A stretch of DNA of 64,000 nt, from NCBI GenBank assembly GCA_016718155.1, contig JADKEH010000013.1, positions 1-64,000 on the forward strand, read 5' to 3'. The translations under genes and the position numbers were made by a program. Of the stretch, positions 16,348-24,018 are shown in pieces (position 1 is the first letter of the stretch; every line of letters begins with the position of its first letter). The DNA comes from Candidatus Rhodoferax randersensis (GTDB lineage Bacteria; Pseudomonadota; Gammaproteobacteria; Burkholderiales; Burkholderiaceae_C). The notes under the pieces were generated by a model. It ran no database searches. It was not told the DNA's origin and was given only the letters and a program-made list of their open reading frames with translations.

Positions 16348-16499
16348 TTTTGCCAATTGACTGACTCCACCTTTCCTTGGGGGCAAGCCATGCAGAAATG
16401 CCGTGTTCGGGAATCGCACCCCGTCAGTGCGGGCCCGGCGAATCGTTCGGATGGAGGGCTGCACCTGATTGGTCGCCGAGCCTAATAAGACAGTTGTAT

Positions 16500-16528
16500 G
16501 TGACAGTAGTTATGTCATAATAAGTCAC
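16500..16528 (+). promoter_or_regulatory. Promoter with nested palindromes upstream of the MerR gene
   Basis: GTGAC (16500) and GTCAC (16524) flank the perfect palindrome TTATGTCATAA (16510-16520). A promoter with TTGTAT (16494-16499), a 16-bp spacer and CATAAT (16516-16521) runs through it, so the palindrome covers the spacer as MerR-type operators do. Confidence 0.5.
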
Positions 16529-16544
16529 TGCGCCATCCATCGCC

Positions 16545-16955
16545 ATGAATTCCAGCTCCACCTTCACGCTCGACGAACTCTGCACCTTGAGCGATTGCCC
16601 CAAGCGCACGGTGCGTTACTACATGCAGATTGGCTTGGTGGACCGTCCCATCGGTGAAACCAAGGCTGCGCACTACCTGCCGCAGCACCTCGATCAGCTC
16701 CTCAAAATCCGCCAACTCAGTGACGCCGGGGTGTCGCTGGAGCGTATCCGCGAGGTGCTCTCGGGCGAGGCGCCACCGGTGCCGCCGCGCCAACGCAAGC
16801 CCGGCTCGGTGGAGGTGCGCAGCCATCTGTTCATTGCCAACGGGGTGGAACTGCAGATATCGCCAGAAGAAGCGGGCCTGAGCCCAGAGCAGGTGCGCGC
16901 GCTGGTGCGCGCCATCATCAAGACCTACCAAGACCTACACGGGGAGTCCCAATGA
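16545..16955 (+). CDS. MerR-family regulator of the VIT/VWA operon
   Basis: The 136-residue protein has an N-terminal MerR winged helix (FTLDELCTLSDCPKRTVRYY, then the wing and LLKIRQLSDAGVSLERIREV). The C-terminus is short and has no metal-binding cysteine pattern, so its effector is unknown; VELQISPEEAGLSPEQVRAL may contact a partner. It overlaps the VIT/VWA gene by 4 bp and so is strictly co-expressed with it. Confidence 0.8.
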   Translation: MNSSSTFTLDELCTLSDCPKRTVRYYMQIGLVDRPIGETKAAHYLPQHLDQLLKIRQLSDAGVSLERIREVLSGEAPPVPPRQRKPGSVEVRSHLFIANGVELQISPEEAGLSPEQVRALVRAIIKTYQDLHGESQ

Positions 16956-19357
16956 ATACCAAGCACCGGGCTGAAACCGCCCAACTGGTCAGCACCGACG
17001 GCCAGACTGCCACGCTGCAGTCAGTGCATATCGAAGGCCGGCTCGATGGCCTGCTGCTGGGCATGAAGGCCCGCCAGCACTACCGCAACACCGGTAAGAC
17101 CAATCTGGAGACGGTCTACACCTTCCCGCTGCCGTCGGGAGCCACCCTGCTGGGATTGAATGCCGAGATCGGCGGCCACCGGTTGCAAGGCACCGTGCTG
17201 GAGAAAAAGCAGGCCACCGAGCGCTACGAGAAGGCCATCGACGAGGGCGACACCCCGATCATGGTCGAGCGCTCGGCGCGCGGCCTGTACACCGCCAACC
17301 TGGGCAACCTCAAGCCGGGAGAGGACGCCGTCATCGAAATCGAATACGCCCAACTGCTGCGCTTTGAGCAAGGGCAGATCCGGATCACCATTCCAACTAC
17401 CGTGGCGCCGCGCTTTGGCGATGCCCATGGCACCGGTGGCTTGGCCGCACACGAGTCGGCGCACGCCAGCCTTCTGGTGGACTACCCCCTGACGGTTCAC
17501 ATCACGCTGGCCGGCGAGGTGGCGCGGGCGAGCGTGCAATGCCCCAGTCACGCGGTGTCGCTGGCGTCCGAGGCCGCAGCATTGACCGTGACGCTGCAGC
17601 AGGGCGCTTTGCTGGACCGCGACTTCGTGCTGCTGCTGCAGGGCATGCAGGGACAGTCGTTTGCCACCGTGGTACCCGACGGCGATGAATTTGCCGTGTT
17701 GGCCAGCTTCTACCCCGCCCTGACTGAACGGGTCCGCGAACCCCTGCGGCTGAAGGTGCTGGTGGACTGCTCGGGCTCCATGGCTGGGGACAGCATCGTG
17801 GCGGCCCGCGCTGCGCTGCATGAGGTGCTGAAAGAACTCGACCACCAGGACCGGGTCAGCTACAGCCGATTCGGCACGGCGGTGCAGCATGACCTGCCTG
17901 CCCTGTGTGCCTGTGATGCCCGCACCATCGAGACGGTGGCAAGGCTGATCGCCAAGACCGAGGCTGACCTGGGTGGCACCCAAATGAACGCCGCCCTGCT
18001 GTCGACCTTCAAGCACGGCACTGGCCGCGATTGGAAGAAGCGCTTCGCGCGCTCTGAAGACCGCGAGCGATCCACCGATGTACTGCTGATCACCGATGGT
18101 GACATCTGGGATGTGGAAGAAGTCATACGCTCAGCGCAAACTTCCGGTCACCGCGTCTTTGCCATTGGGGTGGGCAGCGCACCTGCCGAGAGCCTGTTGC
18201 GCGAGATGGCCGAGAAGACCGGCGGCGCCTGCGAACTGGTGTCGCCCAACCAGGACGTGGGCGCGGTGATCGTGCGCATGGCCCACCGCCTGCGGGCGCC
18301 GCGCAGCGGTGCGCCGAAGATCGACTGGGGGCAGGAGGTGTCATGGCAGTCACCGCTGCCCGCCAGTCTTTTTGGCGGCGACACGGTGCACCTCTATGCG
18401 CGGCTCAAGAATCCGCCACAGCGGGCACCCACCTTGTCGTGGTCGGTCGGTCAGACCCTGTGCCAGGCGGGCGCAAACGCGCTCGAAGCCGGGCAGGGCG
18501 ACACGATCCAGCGCCTTGCCGGGGCGGCGCAGTTTGAGAGTATTGGTCGACCAGATCCGAAGGTGGGCGAGTCAGTGCCGCAGCGCCTGGAACTGGCGCT
18601 GCGCTATCAACTGGTCACCGATCTGACCAACCTGATACTGGTCCATGTGCGCCAGCAAAGCGACAAGGCAAGCGGTCTTCCCGTGCTGGCGCAAATAGCC
18701 CATATGCAAGCTGCCGGCTGGGGCGGTGCGGGTTCGGTTCAAGATAGCCAGGTGCTCTACAGCAGATGCCTGTCGTCGACCGACCTCTCTGCGGCCAGTC
18801 CAGCACCGGCGTATGTGGGGATGGCTACCCCAGCCGTCTGGCGAACGGTTAACCGGCGTTCACTGGCAGCGGCCAAGCTCGACGCACTGGCCGCCGGTTC
18901 ATCGGATCACTTTGAAATCTCGGCGTTCTTGCGCAAGCGGGAGGATGGCGTGGGCTCGACGCCAGTCGTGTCGCCGGGCGAGTTGTTGGACGGGTTGAAC
19001 CAGGTCGCGCTGACGGCCAAGGACTTTGACGATGCGCTGCAAAACCTGTTGAGTCGACCAGTCGGTAAAGACATCATCAAGCTTGTGGAGGTGGTGACCA
19101 AGCAGGTGGGTGGCCGCGCAACCGCCTGGGCTTTGCTGCTCGATTGGTTGGCGATTCAACTGAGCGACCAGTGCACCGTGAGCCGACATGCCCAGCGGTT
19201 GATCCGGTCTCAACTGGGTGGGGTCGATGAGAGCGTGAGGCTGCAGGCGGCCAATCGGTTTGCAGCCGCGCTGCCCGCAGTCAGCAGCAACGCCTGGGGC
19301 GCGGTGCTGGTGACGCTGATTGACAAAGTGGCGAATGCGGTGAGGGGGTCGGCCTGA
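16952..19357 (+). CDS. VIT and von Willebrand factor A domain protein (801 aa)
   Basis: Residues 8-130 form a VIT domain (ETVYTFPLPSGATLLGLNAE, GDTPIMVERSARGLYTANLG). Residues 265-440 form a VWA domain with an intact metal-ion site: DCSGSMAG near 272, GGTQMN, and LLITDGD. The C-terminal third is helical and unclassified. There is no signal peptide, unlike secreted inter-alpha-inhibitor relatives, so it is probably cytoplasmic and holds protein partners through the metal site. Coupling to a MerR gene suggests an inducible stress or assembly role; the true function is unknown. Confidence 0.8.
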   Translation: MNTKHRAETAQLVSTDGQTATLQSVHIEGRLDGLLLGMKARQHYRNTGKTNLETVYTFPLPSGATLLGLNAEIGGHRLQGTVLEKKQATERYEKAIDEGDTPIMVERSARGLYTANLGNLKPGEDAVIEIEYAQLLRFEQGQIRITIPTTVAPRFGDAHGTGGLAAHESAHASLLVDYPLTVHITLAGEVARASVQCPSHAVSLASEAAALTVTLQQGALLDRDFVLLLQGMQGQSFATVVPDGDEFAVLASFYPALTERVREPLRLKVLVDCSGSMAGDSIVAARAALHEVLKELDHQDRVSYSRFGTAVQHDLPALCACDARTIETVARLIAKTEADLGGTQMNAALLSTFKHGTGRDWKKRFARSEDRERSTDVLLITDGDIWDVEEVIRSAQTSGHRVFAIGVGSAPAESLLREMAEKTGGACELVSPNQDVGAVIVRMAHRLRAPRSGAPKIDWGQEVSWQSPLPASLFGGDTVHLYARLKNPPQRAPTLSWSVGQTLCQAGANALEAGQGDTIQRLAGAAQFESIGRPDPKVGESVPQRLELALRYQLVTDLTNLILVHVRQQSDKASGLPVLAQIAHMQAAGWGGAGSVQDSQVLYSRCLSSTDLSAASPAPAYVGMATPAVWRTVNRRSLAAAKLDALAAGSSDHFEISAFLRKREDGVGSTPVVSPGELLDGLNQVALTAKDFDDALQNLLSRPVGKDIIKLVEVVTKQVGGRATAWALLLDWLAIQLSDQCTVSRHAQRLIRSQLGGVDESVRLQAANRFAAALPAVSSNAWGAVLVTLIDKVANAVRGSA

Positions 19358-19358
19358 T

Positions 19359-19701
19359 CGTAGGCGCCGATGTTATTTTGAACCACGTCCTGACTCTTTG
19401 ACTGGCTCACCATGACGCAGCGCCATCTCGCACCCGGCAACGATTTCGCAGACCCTGGGCACCGGTCATGACGGTGACCGCGTTGGCGTTGAGTAATCGT
19501 GAAATGAGTTGGTGGGGGACTTCAATAGATTCCATGATGTGCATTCAATCGTATCGTGATGGGAGAGCGGATGTGAATGGCCCATGATTCACGCACACGT
19601 GGCACATGGCGTGGCTCATTTGAAGGTATTTGCTGAACTAATACCTGACTGTTGACGCCGAGTGGTTTCTGACCCAGGTCAGATTTCGGTCGGCGCCAAC
19701 A
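19359..19701. mobile_element. Mobile-element ends enclosing gene debris, copy 4
   Basis: A left end (GTAGGCGCCGATGTTATTTT) begins right at the VIT/VWA stop and follows the other copies to about 19460. A right end (TGTTGGCGCCGACCGAAATC on the minus strand) closes at 19701. Between them lies a scrap of a Sir2-like gene and AT-richer DNA with no full gene. Either this is a larger relative of the short elements or two solo ends flank unrelated DNA. Confidence 0.45.
19462..19534 (-). pseudogene. Sir2-like deacetylase, 24-residue N-terminal scrap
   Basis: ATG 19534 reads MESIEVPHQLISRLLNANAV and then TVMTGA before running into the mobile-element end. The pattern of an amphipathic helix followed by a strand ending TGA fits the sirtuin NAD-binding start (usually TGAGISAESG). 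The fragment is very short, so this is tentative. Confidence 0.3.
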
Positions 19702-19982
19702 CCTGGATTCGTCTAAGCGCCACGGGTGCCGTTTGCACAGAGAAACAGGTCAATTCGCGTCGAGCCAAGTCAAAATAGAGGCTGCTGGATGCCGTAGGTT
19801 TTGCCGTAGGTTTTTGAAAAATAGTACTGTGCACAGAGGGGCGGTAGAGCTGCCATTGAACTACACCCGCAAGACCCGTAGTTTACATGCGAGGCGCGGG
19901 AACAAACCTCCGCTGCGAAGAAAGCGGGGCGTCGGTTGCCCACAGAGCACATGGTGGCAGTGGGGTGGTTCGCCGCGCTCGT
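19702..19982. other. Intergenic region with a tRNA-Gly 5'-half remnant
   Basis: On the minus strand, 19850-19870 reads GCGGGTGTAGTTCAATGGCA plus G, the 5' end of a betaproteobacterial tRNA-Gly with one change. The match then stops. Partial tRNA copies often mark the far end of an integrated element. A tandem GCCGTAGGTTTT repeat lies near 19793-19816. No gene is seen. Confidence 0.4.
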
Positions 19983-20393
19983 TCAGGGTGCCGCTGGCGC
20001 ACGCGGCACGACACGTTGACGCAGCCAGGCGGCAAACGCGTCCTCGCTGATATCACCGGCGGCGACGCCGAGCATGGTTTGCGTGGCGTCGGCCTGGGTG
20101 GTGACGAGGCGGTGACCATTGAGGTGTAGAAATAAACCGGCCGCAAGAAAGGCCGCGCGCTTGTTGCCGTCCACAAAGGCGTGGTTCTTGGCCAATCCAA
20201 AACAGTAGCTGACGGCCAATGTGGCCAAGTCGGGCGGGTGCTCAGGGTCGGTATAGGCAACCACATTCAAGGGTTTGGCAAGGGCTGAGTCCAGTAAGCC
20301 CTCGTCGCGCAAGCCCGAGCCACCGCCATGCATGGCAAGGCTCTCATCGTGCAGCAGAAGCAGGGCTGACTTGGTAATCCAGCGCCAACTCAT
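19983..20393 (-). CDS. doc: Doc/Fic-type toxin (death on curing family)
   Basis: The 136-residue protein carries the Doc motif HAFVDGNKRAAF with the catalytic His and the GNKR anchor. It also has the N-terminal helix LLLLHDESLAMHGG and RDEGLLDSALAKP typical of the family. Doc phosphorylates elongation factor Tu and halts translation. It overlaps the antitoxin by 4 bp. Confidence 0.88.
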   Translation of the reverse strand: MSWRWITKSALLLLHDESLAMHGGGSGLRDEGLLDSALAKPLNVVAYTDPEHPPDLATLAVSYCFGLAKNHAFVDGNKRAAFLAAGLFLHLNGHRLVTTQADATQTMLGVAAGDISEDAFAAWLRQRVVPRAPAAP

Positions 20394-20614
20394 TTGGCAA
20401 GTTGATGAAAGGTGTCGCGGTACTCGCGCATGAAGGCGCGGCCTGCCTCGATCTCTTCTTCCAGCGCCGGGTCATAGGGCGTGAGCGTATAGCCTTCTGG
20501 GGTTTCGGTTAGAAACACGGTCTCGCCCTTGCTTAGCTTCAGCCGTGACAGCGCCTCTTTGGGCAGGATGACGCCCACGGAGTTTCCGATCTGAGTCAGT
20601 TTGAGGATATGCAT
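20390..20614 (-). CDS. AbrB/MazE-type antitoxin paired with Doc
   Basis: The 74-residue protein has an N-terminal swapped-hairpin AbrB fold (ILKLTQIGNSVGVILPKEAL) and an acidic helical C-terminus (LEEEIEAGRAFMREYRDTFH) that would wrap the toxin. Doc is classically paired with Phd, so an AbrB-type partner is a known but less common swap. Autorepression is expected. The ATG at 20614 lies 33 bp from a weak AT-rich promoter-like stretch. Confidence 0.82.
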   Translation of the reverse strand: MHILKLTQIGNSVGVILPKEALSRLKLSKGETVFLTETPEGYTLTPYDPALEEEIEAGRAFMREYRDTFHQLAK

Positions 20615-20713
20615 GGGTAGACGCCGTTATAACAAGTGTAATACTAGCGGGGAGCGCGATGGACGTCAATCCAGCGGCCAAGGTCACCCTTGTCGTTGAC
20701 CCGTGCCGCCGCC

Positions 20714-22276
20714 TCAAGCCACTCGGAACACTGAAATCGTGCGCACCAGGCCCTCGGCCTGCACCCTTAGCGACTCGGCAGCGGCCGCGCTTTCTTCGAC
20801 CAGCGCGGCGTTTTGCTGGGTGTTCTTGTCCATGTCGGATACCGCGCGGTTCACGCCCTGAATATCGTCGGCCTGCTCGGCGGTGGCGCGCGAGATCTCC
20901 GCCACCATGGTGCTGACCTGTTCGATCGACTTCACGATGCGTTGCATGGTCTCGCCCGCGGCCTGGACCTTGGTGGTACCGGCTTCGACGTGCTCCAGCG
21001 AGGCGCTGATCAGGCCCCGGATTTCCTTGGCTGCCTCGCTACTGCGTTGCGCCAGGCTGCGCACTTCGCTGGCCACCACCGCAAAACCGCGCCCTTGCTC
21101 GCCAGCGCGGGCCGCTTCGACGGCGGCGTTGAGCGCCAGGATGTTGGTCTGGAAGGCAATGCCGTCGATGGTGCCGATGATGTCGCTGATACGCCGGGCT
21201 TGGGCGCTGATGCCGTCCATGGTCTTGACCACCTCGGCTACATCGTTGCCGCCCTGTTGCGCGACACGGGAGGCCTCGCCAGCCAGTCGGTTGGCTTGCA
21301 CGGCCGTATCGGCGTTGAGCTTGATGGTGTGCGCCAGGTCATTCACCGACGACGAGGTGGCCTGCAAGGCCGAAGCGGTCTGCTCCGTGCGGGTCGCCAG
21401 GTCGTTGTTGCCGATCGAGATTTCGCTGGCGGCGGTGTCGATCTGGTCGGCACCACGGCGGATGCTGTCGATCATGCTGTTGAGTCGCTGCGCCACATCG
21501 CCCAGCGCCTGCAGCACCTGTCCAGTGGCATCGCTGCCGGCCTGGATGTCGTGGTGTCGGAGGTTCCCATCAGCCACCTCCCGCGCAATGTCGACGGCCT
21601 GGCCCAGGGGCTCGACAATCAATCGATTGCAATACCAGGTGACGCCGGCCGACAGCAGCAGTGCCAGGGTGGCCAGGATCACCGTGCCGGTGTTGACCAG
21701 GGAAACTGTCTTGCCGACTTCGGTCGCCGCGGCCGAGCCTTGCGCCATCTCGGTGTCCACCACGGCCGTCATCTGTTTGCGTAGTTCAGCGTAGGCGCTC
21801 TCGGCGGTGCTCATCATCGAGGCGGCCGTGCCCAGGCCGGCGCTTTTCATGTCCAGTGTGTCGAGCGCACTACGCTCGAACTTCTTGAGCGCTTCCTCGG
21901 TGGCCACCAGCCGCGCCATGGCTTCAGGTTGCTTGGCGCTCACGGTTTTCTTCTGCTCTTGCAGCATGGCACCCAGTGCCTTGAATTCTTCGCCGATCTT
22001 GTTGTCCAAGGCCTTGATGACGTCCGCTTTGAGTCCGGCGCCTTCGTAGGCCAGGCTTTGCATCACCATGCCGTTGAGTTGCACCGCCCGTTCCTTGAGG
22101 TTGCCGGCAGCGGCGATCCGGGGAAGACTGGTCTTGCTGATGGCTTCCAATGCCGTGCTGGTCTGGCTGTTGCCAATAAAACTCTGCAAGGCCACGGCCA
22201 GCAGGCACAACATGACCAGCAGCGGTGCCAAGGCAATCTTGACCGAGACGGGCAGTTTGAGGATGAGCTGATTCAT
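20714..22276 (-). CDS. Methyl-accepting chemotaxis protein
   Basis: ATG 22276 starts the first membrane helix (LPVSVKIALAPLLVMLCLLA). The 520-residue protein then has a four-helix-bundle periplasmic domain of about 155 residues, a second membrane helix (TVILATLALLLSAGVTWYC), a HAMP domain and a signalling domain with the conserved tip (DIIGTIDGIAFQTNILALNA, GEQGRGFAVVASEVRSLAQR). It lacks a C-terminal NWETF tether, so adaptation enzymes must dock another way. A secreted Cache protein is encoded just upstream and may present ligand to it. Confidence 0.92.
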   Translation of the reverse strand: MNQLILKLPVSVKIALAPLLVMLCLLAVALQSFIGNSQTSTALEAISKTSLPRIAAAGNLKERAVQLNGMVMQSLAYEGAGLKADVIKALDNKIGEEFKALGAMLQEQKKTVSAKQPEAMARLVATEEALKKFERSALDTLDMKSAGLGTAASMMSTAESAYAELRKQMTAVVDTEMAQGSAAATEVGKTVSLVNTGTVILATLALLLSAGVTWYCNRLIVEPLGQAVDIAREVADGNLRHHDIQAGSDATGQVLQALGDVAQRLNSMIDSIRRGADQIDTAASEISIGNNDLATRTEQTASALQATSSSVNDLAHTIKLNADTAVQANRLAGEASRVAQQGGNDVAEVVKTMDGISAQARRISDIIGTIDGIAFQTNILALNAAVEAARAGEQGRGFAVVASEVRSLAQRSSEAAKEIRGLISASLEHVEAGTTKVQAAGETMQRIVKSIEQVSTMVAEISRATAEQADDIQGVNRAVSDMDKNTQQNAALVEESAAAAESLRVQAEGLVRTISVFRVA

Positions 22277-22379
22277 GCGAGATCCAGAGAAGGCCAGCCC
22301 ACGTGGGAGTCTGGCCGGAGGCACACATTGATCGGGTTCACCCAGCGTGAGCCCCGATCCCATCGCATTGGCGCGGCGT

Positions 22380-22841
22380 TTAGCGGTACACCCCGACGCC
22401 AACGTAGCCGTCAAAGTTGCTGAGCTTGATCACATAGGTGGCCTTGCCGTCAACTTTCTTGGTTTGGGGATGCGCCCAGTCGTATTCGACCCAGCCAGAG
22501 CCCTTGGACTTGGCCAACTCGCTCATTTCCTTGATGAAAAGTTTGCCGTTCTGGTCCTTCAGCTCCGCCATATTCTTACCCACCAGTTTGTCATTGGCGC
22601 CATGCGCCTTGGTGTTGCCGTTGATGTCATTGGCAAACACGTACAGGTCCTTCTTGGTCCAAGTCGCCTTGTCCGTGCTGAAGTCCTTGAACGCCTGATC
22701 CGGACCGACTTTCTTGACATGTGCCACGGCCTGTTCGGCCATGGCCTTGGCCTCGTCCTTGGTGCCACGTTCCTGGGACAGGGCGTTGACCGACACAAAA
22801 CCGACCAGGGCGAGCGCAAGCAACGAACGCAATAACTTCAT
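22380..22841 (-). CDS. Secreted single-Cache sensory protein
   Basis: ATG 22841 follows GTTGGAGAAACCC, a good ribosome binding site. A 22-residue signal peptide (LRSLLALALVGFVSVNALSQ) precedes a single Cache domain (DLYVFANDINGNTKAHGAND, GWVEYDWAHPQTKKVDGKAT, ending VGVGVYR). With no membrane anchor it should be periplasmic. Its position 103 bp upstream of a chemoreceptor gene on the same strand suggests ligand binding for chemotaxis; that partnership is inferred. Confidence 0.82.
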   Translation of the reverse strand: MKLLRSLLALALVGFVSVNALSQERGTKDEAKAMAEQAVAHVKKVGPDQAFKDFSTDKATWTKKDLYVFANDINGNTKAHGANDKLVGKNMAELKDQNGKLFIKEMSELAKSKGSGWVEYDWAHPQTKKVDGKATYVIKLSNFDGYVGVGVYR

Positions 22842-23065
22842 GGGTTTCTCCAACAAGGGTTGATACGGGGACTGCCACGCGCAATCTAGCAGCAATGCAG
22901 TGCACTGTGCAACCCCTTTCTTGCGACCATGCGCCGAGTGTTGACGGGACACAATGTTGCGCGATTCCGTATAGCGTTTAGGGAAACTACGGATTCAGAA
23001 TGCTGGCCACGCGTACCGCCTGATCTAATGCCAGGTGGCTGATAAAAACGAAAGGTGTTGATTCG

Positions 23066-23296
23066 ATGACTTGGCTGGACCGCTTTCCCTTGCCTTTGCT
23101 GGTGCTGCTTGCGGTATGGCTGGCCATCGCACCGCTGTCGCCAGAACCCCATCTGCTTGAAAAGCTTCGAATGTTGTCAGTCGGCGCGCTGACTCGCCCG
23201 CTGGACATCTTCGACCTGCTGATGCATGTGACCCCCACGGTGCTGCTCATGCTGCGCCTGTGGAGGCGCTCGAAGATCAAACCGGGCCCGCACTGA
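23066..23296 (+). CDS. Small inner-membrane protein (76 aa)
   Basis: One strong hydrophobic helix (PLPLLVLLAVWLAIAPLS) is followed by PEPHLLEKLRMLSVGALTRP and a second amphipathic segment ending in a basic tail. It resembles short proteins sometimes labelled RND transporter-related in proteobacteria, although they are far too small to transport anything alone. Function unknown. Confidence 0.55.
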   Translation: MTWLDRFPLPLLVLLAVWLAIAPLSPEPHLLEKLRMLSVGALTRPLDIFDLLMHVTPTVLLMLRLWRRSKIKPGPH

Positions 23297-23325
23297 GTTG
23301 GCCGGTGCGGCGGTTATCGAACGCC

Positions 23326-23736
23326 TCAGTCCTTCTTCCCGCCTTTGTCCTTCTTTCCCTTGCCATGGCCCTTGCCAGGGCCACGGTCGTCTTGGTCCTG
23401 ATTGCGATGGCGTGCCTCGTACCGTTCGCGTACCCAATCCTCTTGCACGAAGTAGACCGGCTGACCGCAAGCGTTATAGCGTTTGCAGTGCTTTGCCCAC
23501 TTCTTTTGATGCCCCGGTGGCACATACAGGTAGATCGGCTGCCGGTGCACCGCCACCGGTGACTGCACGATGACCACCGGTTGCGGGTTGACGAAGCGCG
23601 GCTGCGGGAAGTCGCCAATGTCGATGCGCCCATACACCCCGGGCTGGTTGATGCCGATGGAAACCCCCACATTGGTTTGTCCGAACGCCGGGCTCAGGGC
23701 GCATGCAGTCAATCCGATTACAAACAGTTTCAACAT
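23326..23736 (-). CDS. Secreted hypothetical protein with basic tail
   Basis: ATG 23736 follows TCGGAGAAACCCA. A signal peptide (LKLFVIGLTACALSPAFG) leads into SIGINQPGVYGRIDIGDFPQ and a Pro/Val segment (QPVVIVQSPVAVHRQPIYLY). A conserved core with two cysteines follows (KHCKRYNACGQPVYFVQEDW). The last 35 residues are Gly/Lys/Asp-rich (GKGHGKGKKDKGGKKD). The pattern recurs in Burkholderiales envelopes; no function is established. Confidence 0.65.
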   Translation of the reverse strand: MLKLFVIGLTACALSPAFGQTNVGVSIGINQPGVYGRIDIGDFPQPRFVNPQPVVIVQSPVAVHRQPIYLYVPPGHQKKWAKHCKRYNACGQPVYFVQEDWVRERYEARHRNQDQDDRGPGKGHGKGKKDKGGKKD

Positions 23737-24018
23737 TGGGTTTCTCCGAAAAAATGTGATGGACTGAACGGCTGGCCAAGCAGAGCCACCGTCAGAAGAA
23801 GCGCTGTTGCGCCAGCCAACACGAATGAGCATACGCGCTGGTAATGTTGCATCATGGGTCCGATATGGCGTGTTATCCGTGCGGCAGCACACATAGCGGG
23901 ACTGGGTAACACAGCCTGGAGCGGTTGCATTGTGGCTACGCAAGCGGCATCATGCTTGCGCGTCTCCGAACCCCGCCGCGCGATGTGATTGAGTCGAAAC
24001 CAGCAGGAGCTTACGAAA

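Noticed and set aside
16385..16480. tRNA-like segment with GGGAATCGCACCCC upstream of the MerR gene
   Set aside because: Only a T-arm-like stretch is present; no anticodon stem or acceptor pairing can be formed.
17021..18016. Long open frame on the minus strand inside the VIT/VWA gene
   Set aside because: It is antisense to a well-supported coding gene, has no ribosome binding site and encodes His/Gln-rich text typical of GC-rich shadow frames.
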